From the NCBI GenBank assembly GCA_010909725.1, contig JAACMV010000008.1, forward strand, positions 620,001-684,000: a stretch of DNA of 64,000 bases. The letters run 5' to 3'. This document shows, in pieces, positions 1 to 10,176 of this stretch (its first letter is position 1; each line of letters opens with the position of its first letter). The position numbers and the translations under genes were made by a program. The stretch is from Picochlorum sp. 'celeri' (lineage: Eukaryota > Chlorophyta > Trebouxiophyceae). The notes under the pieces were generated by a model. That model saw only the letters and a program-made list of their open reading frames with translations, ran no database searches and was not told the DNA's origin.

Positions 1-170
1 CGATGGACACGTCATCACTATGCGTCGCATAATGCATCGCATAACCGCTATCTCGTCCGTTCGAGATACTCGAGGCACGTGTCTTTGTATACACATGTCA
101 CTTTGGATGAAAATACCAATGAATATTGTATGACGAGTAGAGCAGCACAGGTACAAGGATACTGTGGAGC

Positions 171-1888
171 ATGGGATCACCCATGACGCCTGCAGGCGCT
201 GTTATTGCTGCTCAGCGGCGTGGGAAAAAAGATACAGAGGCAGAGCCACCACCGTGGGCATACGTGTCTCTCTTGTATGGAGATGAATTCCTTCTCGGAC
301 TTCGTGTGCGTTTTATTCGTGGTATTCTGACGATGCTGGTCTACTGACTCAATGAGAAGGTATGGGAGGATGACTGGTGCAGGTTTTGGGGCAGAGTCTA
401 CAAGCGAGCGGTTCACGGGCGGATCGCGTCGCGATTGTCGCGGGTCCGGTCCGATACGATACAATATCAATTTTAGAGCAGGATGGATGGAAGGTTCGGA
501 CGTCGGAGATTGTTCAGAATCCAGGGGATGTGTTTCCTCCCAAGTTTTCTGGAGTGTATACAAAGCTGAGGATATTTGGGGATACAACGTACGATCGCAT
601 CGTCTTTCTCGATGCAGATACGATAGTTGTAGAAAATATTGATTCCTTGTTTCTATGCAATGGATTCTGTGCTGTGCTGCGGCATTCAGAGCGGTTTAAC
701 AGTGGCGTGATGGCAATACAGCCTGCTGCATTTGATGTGGATGATATGCTATCACATATCAAGGATATGCCATCGTATACGGGAGGCGATCAAGGTTTTT
801 TGAATGAATATTTAAAAGGATTTGCAGAAGCACCAATGTTTTATCCCGAAAAGGGGATATTGCTGGACAGTAGTAAGAATACGACACGTAGCAAGCTGGC
901 CATGGGAAGGCTGCCAACACAGTACAATGCGGATCTGGGTCTGTTTGTGCTGAATAGAAATCGCTGGGCAATAGATACTGTACGTGTTATTCATTATACA
1001 TTGGGGCCTGTGAAGCCGTGGGCGTGGTGGAGTTATTGGGTGCTTGGTCATGATGCCATGGCCCCCTGGTTGGCATTTCGTCAGGCATTGCATCCCAGTG
1101 GGCCAGTGGCGTTGCCCATTCAGACACCATCTCGGAGTATTCAGCAACATAGTTTGATGACGGATCATAGGTATGATATGAGGGAATGGTATGTCTATGG
1201 CATGTGTGTGGCATTGCTTGGCATGGGATATCGACGCATGATTTCCCCCCAAGGAACACAGAAGAAGAAGAAGAGGAGCAAAAAGACGAGCAAAAAGACC
1301 ACCAAGACAGCAGTGCATAAGACTACAATCCTTCTCCCCAGCACACTATGTATGGCGAATGATCAAGGTATCCATACACACAAGAGCAATAGAATGGGGA
1401 TGTGCAATGGGATGTACCTTGCACTAACAGCATATGGATTGTTGAGCCTGGTTGTATCTGCTGCCATTGCATTTTACGCAACTCCTCAACAGCTCAGTCC
1501 ATGGGCAGGATGTGCAGCCTTCTTTCTTCTATTCAGCCTGATGATACCATTGATCAACAACATATGCCTTGAGCATCTCCTCTGGTATGATGCTCCTGAC
1601 ACTCATGATGGAGACAGCAGTGTACAGCTGTCTCCAGAAGGAGACTACTCACTCGTCATGCAAGAGAAGAGAAGCGCCACCGTTAAGGAAGACCATGGCA
1701 ACAAGCACATCATACTCCTGTATGCTATGGCTGTGGCATTGTTTGTATATCCAGCATATGCATCAATCGTGTTGTTTGATACCATCTGGACTCGTGTCGT
1801 TGGAAGTCTTCTTCTCGAAGGACTCTCCGTCTTTCTATATCTCCACCTTGTCCTTCCAAGGATTGCCATCAGAATCAGCCATTCTTGA
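171..1888 (+). CDS. IPUT1/PGSIP6-like GT8 glucuronosyltransferase, multipass membrane protein
   Basis: Two exons (171-305 and 383-1888) are joined by a 77-nt intron with a GTGCGT donor, giving about 546 residues. The splice restores the GT8 N-terminal strand YVSLLYGDEFLLGLR-VLGQSL. A GT8 domain follows, with the nucleotide-sugar DxD motif in FLDADTIVVENID and the block VIHYTLGPVKPW, which resembles plant PGSIP6/IPUT1. The C-terminal third holds about five hydrophobic helices. This GT8-plus-TM architecture and length match IPUT1, the Golgi enzyme that adds glucuronic acid to inositol phosphorylceramide in plants. ATGs at 171 and 183 are both possible; a stop lies upstream at 138. Family and architecture are seen; the substrate is inferred. 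A glycogenin-like role is less likely because of the membrane helices. Confidence 0.75.
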
Positions 1889-2172
1889 CCATGAGCTGAT
1901 TAGATTCATGAATGCTGATCAGCATTAGCCAATCCACCATGAATGGGCAACATGAGAAGCATCGTGAATGTGCATATAATCGCCAATGTGCGACATATGG
2001 TTTAATTTATTATTATAAATACGCATTAGACTCCATTGTCTCGATCAACGAGGTCAATTTTTTGGGATATTTGGTTGTTCCATTCCTTGACTCGGTGATT
2101 CAACAGCATTTCTTTCAAAGAGGCATTCCAGGTCCCTGAGTGATTGATTATACCACACATATCCAGAATATA

Positions 2173-3942
2173 ATGCATTTGTCTGGTACATTGTCCCATC
2201 AGGGAAGGTATGGAAGTCTGTGTGGTGTTGGAGCACGTGGCGAGAAACGCTCAGTCCTCTTGTCCAGACGTGATCGTGGATATACATACGTGCAATGCGC
2301 TGTTACTGCTCCAACAAAATCCAATGTTGGTAATGTGGAGGATGTTGGGCTGAAGGATGTGCCTCTTCGATCTTTGTTTCCAGAGGCACCGCCAGCGCCA
2401 GCGCCTGGGGCACCCAAACTCAAGGTGGCCATCGTGGGGAGTGGGCTTGCTGGTCTGTCGACGGCTGTCGAGTTGTTAGAGCAGGGCCATGAAGTGGATA
2501 TTTACGAGAGTAGGCCTTGGATTGGAGGCAAGGTTGCGTCCTTCCAGGATAAAGATGGGAACCATATCGAGATGGGGTTGCATGTGTTCTTTGGATGCTA
2601 TTTCAACTTGTTCCGTCTCATGGCAAAGTGCGGTGTGTTGGAGAACTTGTTGTTAAAAGAACACACACATACATTCTGTAATGCTGGTGGGGACGTACGC
2701 GAGTTGGATTTCCGTTTCTTTATTGGTGACACAAAGATTGGGGCTCCATTCCATGGACTGAGAGCCTTCTTCACCACCCCACAGCTGTCTCCAGCTGATA
2801 AAGTAGCCAACTCTCTTGCATTAGGTACCTCACCTATCGTACGATCGTTGTTCGATCCAGAAGGCGGGATGAGGGACGTGCGTGCATTGGATGATGTATC
2901 CTTCTCTGACTGGTTCAAGAGCCATGGTGGAAGTCAGGCATCTATCGACCGAATGTGGGATCCAATCGCATACGCATTGGGATTCCTTGATTGTAATGAT
3001 ATCTCGGCACGATGCATGCTTTCAATTTTCCAATTCTTTGCCACAAAGACGGATGCATCTGCCCTGAGAATGTTGAATGGATCCCCAGCAGATCGCTTGT
3101 TAGCACCAATCGCCGACTATATTACGCAAAAGGGAGGAAGAATTCATACCAGATGGGGATGCAGGGAAGTCATGTATGAGACGGATGCGAATGGAAAGCC
3201 AACAGAAGTGTCTGGTCTTCGTCTCTCCAAGGCAGGTGAGGAGAAGATTGTCACAGCTGATGCATATGTAGCAGCCTTGGATGTACCAGGAGCAAAGAAA
3301 TTGATCCCACAAGAATGGAGATCTGATGCCTTTTTCGACAACATCTTCAAACTGGTTGGTGTTCCAGTCATTACAGTACAGCTCAGATATGATGGATGGG
3401 TGACTGAAATGAAGGATATTGAGCTCTCAAGAAAGGTTGGAGCTGGCCAAGGATATGGTCTGAATAATTTATTATATAGCGCGGATGCCGATTTCTCATG
3501 CTTTGCAGATCTCGCATTGACATCTCCTGTGGATTATTACAAAGAAGGAGAGGGTTCCCTGATGCAGTGTGTCCTCACCCCAGCAGACCCATACATGTCC
3601 AAGACAAACGAAGACATTGCTGCCGAGGTTGACGCACAGGTCAGAAAACTCTTCCCATCATCACGAGGACTCACCATGACGTGGAGTTCCGTCGTCAAGA
3701 TTGGACAGAGTCTGTACAGAGAAGCCCCAGGCATGGATCCATTCCGCCCAGACCAGAAAACCCCAGTACCAAACTTTTACCTCGCAGGAAGTTACACAAA
3801 GCAAGATTATATCGACTCGATGGAAGGTGCCACCTTGTCTGGAAGACAATGCGCATATAAAATTGTCGACGATGTCCCATCATTAGCTGCTGCCGCCGCC
3901 GCCAAAAAGACAACTGCTGCTGCTGCTGCTGCTTCCTCATAA
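2173..3942 (+). CDS. ZDS: Zeta-carotene desaturase, plastid
   Basis: Single-exon reading frame of 589 residues from the first ATG (2173). It desaturates zeta-carotene to lycopene via neurosporene in the plastid carotenoid pathway. Residues from about 82 carry the FAD-binding Rossmann motif [20 protein letters not shown], followed by the ZDS signatures [14 protein letters not shown] and [20 protein letters not shown] and the C-terminal block [19 protein letters not shown]. Length fits plant and cyanobacterial ZDS plus a transit peptide. The first 60-80 residues are basic and Ser/Gly-rich with no hydrophobic signal peptide, as expected for a primary plastid. The C-terminus ends in a low-complexity Ala/Lys/Thr tail. 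The stop lies only 4 bp from the stop of the convergent gene at 3947. Confidence 0.95.
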   Translation: MHLSGTLSHQGRYGSLCGVGARGEKRSVLLSRRDRGYTYVQCAVTAPTKSNVGNVEDVGLKDVPLRSLFPEAPPAPAPGAPKLKVAIVGSGLAGLSTAVELLEQGHEVDIYESRPWIGGKVASFQDKDGNHIEMGLHVFFGCYFNLFRLMAKCGVLENLLLKEHTHTFCNAGGDVRELDFRFFIGDTKIGAPFHGLRAFFTTPQLSPADKVANSLALGTSPIVRSLFDPEGGMRDVRALDDVSFSDWFKSHGGSQASIDRMWDPIAYALGFLDCNDISARCMLSIFQFFATKTDASALRMLNGSPADRLLAPIADYITQKGGRIHTRWGCREVMYETDANGKPTEVSGLRLSKAGEEKIVTADAYVAALDVPGAKKLIPQEWRSDAFFDNIFKLVGVPVITVQLRYDGWVTEMKDIELSRKVGAGQGYGLNNLLYSADADFSCFADLALTSPVDYYKEGEGSLMQCVLTPADPYMSKTNEDIAAEVDAQVRKLFPSSRGLTMTWSSVVKIGQSLYREAPGMDPFRPDQKTPVPNFYLAGSYTKQDYIDSMEGATLSGRQCAYKIVDDVPSLAAAAAAKKTTAAAAAASS

Positions 3943-3946
3943 TGTT

Positions 3947-4741
3947 TCATTGTAATGTTTTATTCTCATCATTATGCTCTTTGGTTGCCCCTTTGGTTCT
4001 ACATCTCATGCGGATACCAATTCTTCTACACAATTTGTTCACCCACGTTGTACTCACAGTGAATGTTTTGTCATCTAGTTTATCTCCTTCACCCATGCGC
4101 CGAATCACATCTTGTATCAGTGGCTTTAACGTTCGCGAACTCATGGCATCACCTGTAGCTGTTTTATTATCACCATTATTAGTTATGCCTGGTGTGTCAT
4201 TCGTGACACCAATGTTCTCAAACCGATTCAAGACAAAAGCCTCACATGCCTTGACAGTTTCAGGTTTCAGAGCTGGTGGCCTCCCAGCCCTTCTGCATCC
4301 ACCGTCATCTTTCCTCTTTATCCAACCACGCAGATTTGACTCGTTCAGATTTTGATAATAGCTTGGATACTCCACACCACTCGTAGACACCCTGTTCCTT
4401 CCAAAATACCTCACAGTTGCTGCAAGAGGATTCTTCCGCCCCTTGTCTTTGAAACTCTGATACTTTTCCAAAAGCAGTCGCTTATCTTCAGTAGTCCATT
4501 TAATATATTTTTTCTTCCTCGTACCACTATTATTTTTATCATTGGCATCTTGATTCTCGACAATCGAGTCTGAAGAGTTTGTCAAGTCAACAACCTCGGT
4601 CACAGCGGAAGTAGTCTTCTTCTTTGGTCGACCTCGTTTCCTCGAGAGATCAATATACGATTTACTTGCAGTATTTTTACTGGCCTTCATTAGCATCTCA
4701 AGGCACCTCTCGGCCTCGCTTTTCCGTATGGAGTCGGTCAT
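3947..4741 (-). CDS. Transposon-derived DNA-binding protein (CENP-B/pogo-type HTH) with AT-hook
   Basis: About 264 residues from the first ATG in frame. An AT-hook-like RKRGRPKKK lies near residue 36. A WTTEDKRLLLEKYQ helix region and NESNLRGWIKRK follow. The C-terminal block TTWVNKLCRRIGIRMR resembles the Tc5/CENP-B second helix-turn-helix of pogo/Tigger transposases (pattern W-V-x-x-F-x-x-R-x-G-I-x-x-R). No DDE catalytic domain follows: the frame stops 17 residues after this block. It is therefore either a domesticated DNA-binding domain or a truncated element. I saw no terminal inverted repeats, but could not search systematically. It converges on ZDS with 4 bp between the stops. Confidence 0.55.
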   Translation of the reverse strand: MTDSIRKSEAERCLEMLMKASKNTASKSYIDLSRKRGRPKKKTTSAVTEVVDLTNSSDSIVENQDANDKNNSGTRKKKYIKWTTEDKRLLLEKYQSFKDKGRKNPLAATVRYFGRNRVSTSGVEYPSYYQNLNESNLRGWIKRKDDGGCRRAGRPPALKPETVKACEAFVLNRFENIGVTNDTPGITNNGDNKTATGDAMSSRTLKPLIQDVIRRMGEGDKLDDKTFTVSTTWVNKLCRRIGIRMRCRTKGATKEHNDENKTLQ

Positions 4742-5660
4742 TGTAGAGTTGAGAAACACTCGTGCTATTCTTCTACTCCCTACTACGTGGTGAGATTCGT
4801 ATACTCAATTTTATACATATAGTTATTACATTAATAATACTTTCAAATTCAAGCTATCCATCCTAACAGTAGTGGCATAGATGCAGTTGTCAACTGCCAG
4901 TTGTTGAACATTCAAATCCGCTCCCTGCTAGCAGGGAGCTAGCAGCGTTGCTTTGGCAGTACTAGTAGAGCAGAGTTCCATGATCATGTGAGTGTCCAAT
5001 TTCAAACATTGAATCCACCCCTCACGCAAGGATTGCTTTGCAGCAATAATCAAATCAATCGCACACGCTCTGCCACCAGTCATCAGTATGATGACTCGAA
5101 TCCACCTAATTTTAATTTAATGACATGGAGAGTTGCTGCCCTTTGCTTCTTCTTCTTCTTCTTTCAGACTCTGGAACTGTGCACAAAGACTACTAAAGAA
5201 TACTTGAGTACTTTCAGCATTTCTTTATACTTTTCTAACCATTCGAGAAACCAAACATCACAGTCGTCTATTCCATGGTGCAAGCAGCAGACAGGCCATA
5301 TCACACACAACTCTGCGACACATTCATTCACAACATGTGAGTATCATCACTACATTCCCCATATTCTAGATTCTATCAAGAGATACATGTGTGAGTGTAG
5401 CATATAAACCTATCAGATTAGCATGACAGTGTCTCAGCCTCGTGCGTGTCTTCTCCCCAAAAGAGGAAGAGAAAAACACACTCAGCAGACCGTTGTGAGA
5501 AGTTGCAGTGTTTCATCATCGGTTCACCACCACCACCAATATGTCTTAATATCTCTTAAATCTATAGTAGTCGTGCGACATGACATACCGTATTATTATT
5601 ATTGAGGAAACAGTGTTTCATCATCATCGAGTCATGCAGATGACATGGCAATTGGTATCG
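4742..5660. other. Intergenic region, no gene supported
   Basis: About 920 bases between the transposon-derived gene and RPB12. It contains short pyrimidine-rich runs and a 139-codon open frame on the plus strand whose conceptual product has no recognisable domain and low-complexity Phe, so I do not call it. It should hold the upstream region of the minus-strand gene ending at 3947 and the 3' end of RPB12. Confidence 0.5.
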
Positions 5661-5834
5661 CTACCGAGCTTCATACTGTACAACACGACTTGTTCTCTTC
5701 TTATATAAAATTCTGTATCCACATTCTCTGCATCGAATCACATCTCCAGACCGAAGAGTATTCTCAGCTCCACAGTCGCCACAAATGTACGCGACTGGCT
5801 GAACTGGCTGTGCCTGAAATGGCTGTTGCTGCAT
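5661..5834 (-). CDS. RPB12: RNA polymerases I/II/III common subunit RPB12 (RPABC4)
   Basis: 57 residues from the ATG at 5834. The zinc ribbon [10 protein letters not shown] followed by [16 protein letters not shown] supplies the four Cys ligands (CxxC-x13-CxxC) of RPB12, and the C-terminus RVVQYEAR is the family signature. Typical RPB12 proteins are 50-70 residues, so this is full length. The frame is open five codons further upstream but without an ATG. It lies 68 bp downstream of the TrpRS stop on the same strand, close enough that a shared transcript is possible. Confidence 0.95.
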   Translation of the reverse strand: MQQQPFQAQPVQPVAYICGDCGAENTLRSGDVIRCRECGYRILYKKRTSRVVQYEAR

Positions 5835-5902
5835 TTTTTTAATCTCCAATAATTGATTTCAATTACAATTATATATCTAAGTCAGATGAAAAGAAGAAGG
5901 AG

Positions 5903-7126
5903 CTAGTATAATTTCTCAGGGAATCCCATGGCTTTGCGGACATTGTCCAGCGTTGCATGGGCCTCATGGGCTGCTGCTTGGGCCCCTTGGGACAGGACCG
6001 CATCAAGATATGCTTGATCACTGATCACCTCGTTATACCTCGCTTGGATTGGTCTGAGATGCTCAATCATCGCATCAGTGAGTACTGGCTTGAATTCACC
6101 CCAACGCATGCCACCGACTTGTTGCAACACGGCTTCATTGCTCATACCAGTGACACACTGGTACATGGTGAGGAGATTTGTTGCTTCTGGTCGATCAGGA
6201 TTTCCAAACTCCAATCCATCGAATGCATCCGTCTTTGCTTTTTTAATCTTTGTTGTAATGACATCAGGGGGATCCAGTAGATTGATGCGGGAGAGATCTG
6301 ACTCGGCACTCTTTGACATTTTGGCTCGCCCGTCCTGCAGGGACATGACTCGAGCACCTGCTGGAGGGATGAATGGCTCCGGCACCTTGAACAGTCGGGT
6401 ATACTTGCATCCCATCTTTTTTGCTTTTTTACCACCGAATAAGTAATTTGCTCGCTCTGCGAGATCCCTCGCAAGCTCCAAGTGCTGCTTCTGGTCCTCT
6501 CCAACAGGAACCAAGTCTGACTGATACAGCAGAATGTCTGCTGCCATGAGCACGGGGTAGGTCAGCAGTCCCGTCCCAACCTCTTCGTTTCCAGCTTTTC
6601 TACTCTTTTCTTTAAACTGAATCATTTTTTTCAACCACCCGACGGGTGTGATGCAGGATAACAACCACGCCATTTCGGCGTGGGCAGAGACATGGGACTG
6701 CACAAACACCTTGGCTTTTGTGGGATCAATGCCGCAGGCAATATACAACGCAGCTCCGTTCCGAGTAGCTTCTAATAATTCTTTAGGATTATGAGGAAGG
6801 GTAATAGCATGCAAATCGACCACCATAAAGTATGTATCGTACATATCCTGCAAGTTCACCCAGTTTCGAATAGCTCCCAAATAATTTCCCAAATGCACCG
6901 TCCCTGTTGGCTGCACTCCTGATAATACTCGTTTCCTTCTCGCGGTCGCTGGTTTCTGAGTAGACGTTTCTGATGGATTATGCTCTGTATCTGCTGATGT
7001 CGCATGACACCCGCTCAGTATGCGACGTGTGGTTGTCAGCAGGTGCTGCTGTCCACCCAGCACATACCGACCAAGGCGGTGCTGTGATGTACATGAACAC
7101 ACATTTCTGCTCAACATGTGCGCCAT
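5903..7126 (-). CDS. Tryptophanyl-tRNA synthetase, organellar (bacterial type)
   Basis: 407 residues, single exon. It charges tRNA-Trp. Class I signatures are present: the HIGH-equivalent TGTVHLGNYLGA at about residue 75 and KMSKS in DGRAKMSKSAES at about 275. The blocks GWLKKMIQFKEK, GLLTYPVLMAADILLY and VPVGEDQKQHLELARDLA are those of bacterial-type TrpRS. The first 60-65 residues are rich in Arg, Ser and Thr and poor in acidic residues, consistent with mitochondrial, plastid or dual targeting. A cytosolic eukaryotic TrpRS would be quite different. RPB12 follows 68 bp downstream on the same strand. Confidence 0.93.
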   Translation of the reverse strand: MAHMLSRNVCSCTSQHRLGRYVLGGQQHLLTTTRRILSGCHATSADTEHNPSETSTQKPATARRKRVLSGVQPTGTVHLGNYLGAIRNWVNLQDMYDTYFMVVDLHAITLPHNPKELLEATRNGAALYIACGIDPTKAKVFVQSHVSAHAEMAWLLSCITPVGWLKKMIQFKEKSRKAGNEEVGTGLLTYPVLMAADILLYQSDLVPVGEDQKQHLELARDLAERANYLFGGKKAKKMGCKYTRLFKVPEPFIPPAGARVMSLQDGRAKMSKSAESDLSRINLLDPPDVITTKIKKAKTDAFDGLEFGNPDRPEATNLLTMYQCVTGMSNEAVLQQVGGMRWGEFKPVLTDAMIEHLRPIQARYNEVISDQAYLDAVLSQGAQAAAHEAHATLDNVRKAMGFPEKLY

Positions 7127-7479
7127 GGATGATGTATTCTATATATCTTGATGTATGGAGATGATGGATCGGAAATCACCCTTGCAAGACCAATGTTGAG
7201 ACGATGATGACCATGGAATTGGCAATGTGAGAAAGAATGCTGTCAATTCTCGCTGTCTGTAAAGCTGTCACGTACTTTTATTGAAATATGAGATGTAGTA
7301 TATGAATGGATACATGGGATATCGTCCATGGTGTTGTGATCAGGATGAGGGAGCAGGCAATCTCTCCTTATATAAATATATTTAATCAACAACCAACCAC
7401 ATTCGATCAACAAATATTATGTATTGATCCAGAGACTGCCACTATTCTTAATTATAGATATCTATGCATTGCACGTATC
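7127..7479. promoter_or_regulatory. Divergent intergenic region upstream of TrpRS and the small membrane-protein gene
   Basis: About 350 bases between divergent starts. An AT-rich TATA-like stretch (TTATATAAATATATTTAA) lies near 7368-7386, about 95 nt before the chosen plus-strand ATG. The plus frame stays open back to 7306, but I treat that part as leader. Nothing else is recognised. Confidence 0.35.
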
Positions 7480-8019
7480 ATGATGCGGGTGGGATTCGTG
7501 TTATCTATGAATACAAGAGGAAGAGCAGATAGGGCTCTTATTCTTCCTAGCAGAGGTGTAGTAGTAGAAGGAGAAACAGCAGCTATCAGACGTCGTGGTC
7601 AGGGACTGATGAGATCACGAGAAGCCGGAGTGTGTTGGGCGAAGAAGAATGTGAAGCAGCAGAAGGAGGTATCGTACGGTCGTGATTGGTATCAGCAGAC
7701 GAGGGATGCTATGAATACAAAGAGGTCTGCTCGAGAGGAGATGGGTATGTGTTGGTCTTTTCTCTCCTGGGATCTCTGAGTGATATGCCTGATCGTTGAA
7801 TTGATGTATTGAATTATGATTGTAGAGATTCGTCGGGAAGCGAATCGTAAGGCGAATAATGGACGGGATAGAGAAGATTTGTATACTGACAACTGGGATG
7901 GGGATGTGTACAAGGGTAATAGGGTGAATATTTTGTCAGTGTTGGTTGCCATTTCTGTGTTAGCACCGTTGATCGGTATTATATTTGCATTGAACACGTA
8001 TGGAACCTTGTGGGGATGA
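7480..8019 (+). CDS. Small single-pass membrane protein, probably plastid
   Basis: Two exons (7480-7744 and 7826-8019) are separated by an 81-nt intron with a GTATGT donor, giving about 152 residues. The N-terminal 60 residues are Arg/Ser-rich with few acids, like a transit peptide. The middle is highly charged, ending in DREDLYTDNWDGDVYKG. One hydrophobic helix (ILSVLVAISVLAPLIGIIFA) precedes the conserved-looking end YGTLWG. I do not recognise a named family, though the end has the look of small conserved thylakoid or envelope proteins. Start ATGs at 7480 and 7483 are adjacent; the frame is open further upstream, so the start is uncertain. Confidence 0.6.
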
Positions 8020-8609
8020 ATCTTATTTTTTATCATAGAGTATTAATTAGTAGTGTGAGTATTGCTGTTGTTATAAAACCCAAATTTTCGACTGTATCTC
8101 TCTCTCTCTCTCTCCCTCCCATGTGGAGCATACTTCTTTTTTTACACAAGTGGCGCCGTGTGTGTATGTTGCGGATCACAAGGATATTCATACCAATCTT
8201 GGTGGATGTTCAAGTTGAAACAAAAGGGGTACTGCATGTTGTTGTCTTCTTCTGAGTGTCGTTTGATGGAATGTTCCTACAGGAAGAACATCATAGTCTG
8301 AGGCCATTCCATGGAGTACCGTGTCTGCTGTTTGATTCTTTTTCTATTTAAATCTTTTGAATCACAACAGTATTTCATTGATGAATACGGGCTGAGTTCA
8401 TGGCAGCTGAGCAAGAGATGTCCCCACCTATGGTATGTATTGGATTGCCCAACTGACTCAGCAAAGTTGCTCACATATCGCGATGCACGAAATAATACAC
8501 GTCATCCGTGAGATGTATCTAGCAGTACATATTCAGATTCATATTTTATAGATTCACAGATTCGAACGTACCTGCTATGCAACCCTTGTTATAGCCTACG
8601 AAGAGCCAA
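8020..8609. other. Intergenic region with a TC microsatellite
   Basis: About 590 bases between two plus-strand genes. It contains a TC dinucleotide run at 8097-8114. Short open frames here have no recognisable product. It should hold the promoter of the flavin oxidase gene at 8610. Confidence 0.4.
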
Positions 8610-10094
8610 ATGCTTGGGCTCTTGTTTTGGGTTTTGCTCCTCAAGCTCAGCTTGGTGTACTCGGCTCGGCCGTCAGTCTTGTCCTTAGGTACTTTGTATG
8701 CATCGACAGATGGATTCAAGTTGCCTGCTTCCTATTTTCTAAAAGAATGAAGCCATGGGAACCCATCTACATGTGCAGATCAAGAGCCATCTAAACCTTT
8801 GAAAACAGACCGTATTGCAATTATAGGTGGTGGTGTCTCAGGCCTCACAGCTGCCTTCAGACTAGAGCAGCTGGGGTACGAGGGTGTAACATTATACGAA
8901 CAGGAAGATCGCTTTGGTGGAAAGGTGTATTCCTACGATTATAATGGGCACGTGTATGAAGTTGGAGCGATCTGGGCAGAACGAGACCATGATGTTCTCA
9001 TGGAGTTGGCGACAGCATTCAATTTCAGCCCTGTCCCAGATCCGGGCGTAATGCTCGTGCGTTCAAGTGACGGGGCTGGTTTTAACTACTATCAGATACC
9101 CTCTGCCATCTTGTCTGAAATGATCCTAAAGTATCCCTCTTGGTCCAAGGTTGCTGACAAATATGGTTACTTAACAGAGCCAGAAGGTTTTTTCTATGCA
9201 AATGACCCAGATCTGTTCTTGAATTTTGACGACTTTGCGAAACAAAATGACATCGAGGTATACGCATCGTATTTCCGTCCTTTTTGGATAGGATGTGGCT
9301 ATGGCTACTATGAAACCACACCTGCCATGTATGTTCTCAAGTTGGCTTTGCAGATTGCTGGTGGCATTCTTGGCGGCGGGACTCCAGAGCCTCAGTTCAA
9401 CTCACAGCTGCTCATAGCTCCGGAGGGATTCCAAACACTGTTTGTGGATGTGGGAGAATCTTTAAAGGATGCTAGACTCAACAGCAAGGTAACCTCTATA
9501 CAGCGTACCATGCAGGGCAATGCCACTCGCATTCAAGTTGATGTTGATGGGGTGACAGAGATGTATGACTACTTGATTCTCACACCGAATCTTCGAGACG
9601 CTCTAGACTATCTTGATGCAAATGAAGATGAGGTTGAGCTCTTTACACAGGTACAAAGCTATGATCTATTGGTTCAACTTACAAAGACAACCACCTCTAC
9701 AGAATGGCCAACCACAGTTTTTTTCAATCAGTATGGAACACCAAACACAAGCGGACATGTTGTTGGGATACGCAACGGTATAGCTGACGACAATGTATGG
9801 TGTTCAGGGCAGATCAATCAGCAGAATGCCAGCTTGGAGCAAATGGATGTACTGCACAAAAAAGATTTTGTTGCAGCAGGACTGTCTCCAGTTGAGACAG
9901 TGAAACAAGTCTCGTGGAATTATTTTCCACATGTAGACGGCAAGAGCTTGGCATCAGGATTTTATCCCAAGATTGATGCGCTTCAGGGTAACCAGAATAC
10001 GTTTTACTTGGGAAGTGTCTTTGGCTTTGAGACTGTCATGGGTACTGCTGATTTTGCAAACACATTGATTCTCAAGAAATTTTCAAGCAAGTAG
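8610..10094 (+). CDS. Secreted or ER-lumenal FAD-dependent amine-oxidase-family oxidoreductase
   Basis: Two exons (8610-8688 and 8779-10094) joined by a 90-nt intron give about 464 residues. Exon 1 encodes a clear signal peptide (MLGLLFWVLLLKLSLVYSA). Exon 2 opens with the dinucleotide-binding motif IAIIGGGVSGLTAAFRLEQL and the GG-doublet continuation YEQEDRFGGKVYSY typical of flavin amine oxidases and desaturases. The C-terminal FAD-contact region is FYLGSVFGFETVMGTAD. The second exon alone has no ATG at its beginning, which supports the split. Substrate is unknown; relatives include amine oxidases and fatty-acid isomerases. Confidence 0.75.
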
Positions 10095-10176
10095 AGTCTT
10101 CGAGGGAAGAATGAATGTCTGATACTTTATTGTTAATAATTATTATTCGCCATACGCAGTCATGAAATAAAAAATA

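Noticed and set aside
812..1318. Minus-strand 168-codon frame
   Set aside because: Lies antisense to the GT8 gene and has no domain.
4988..5407. Plus-strand open frame of about 139 codons in the ZDS-RPB12 intergenic region
   Set aside because: No recognisable domain; includes poly-Phe from a TTC run and noncoding-like composition.
8097..8114. TC run as a functional element
   Set aside because: Simple microsatellite; no further structure to support a function.
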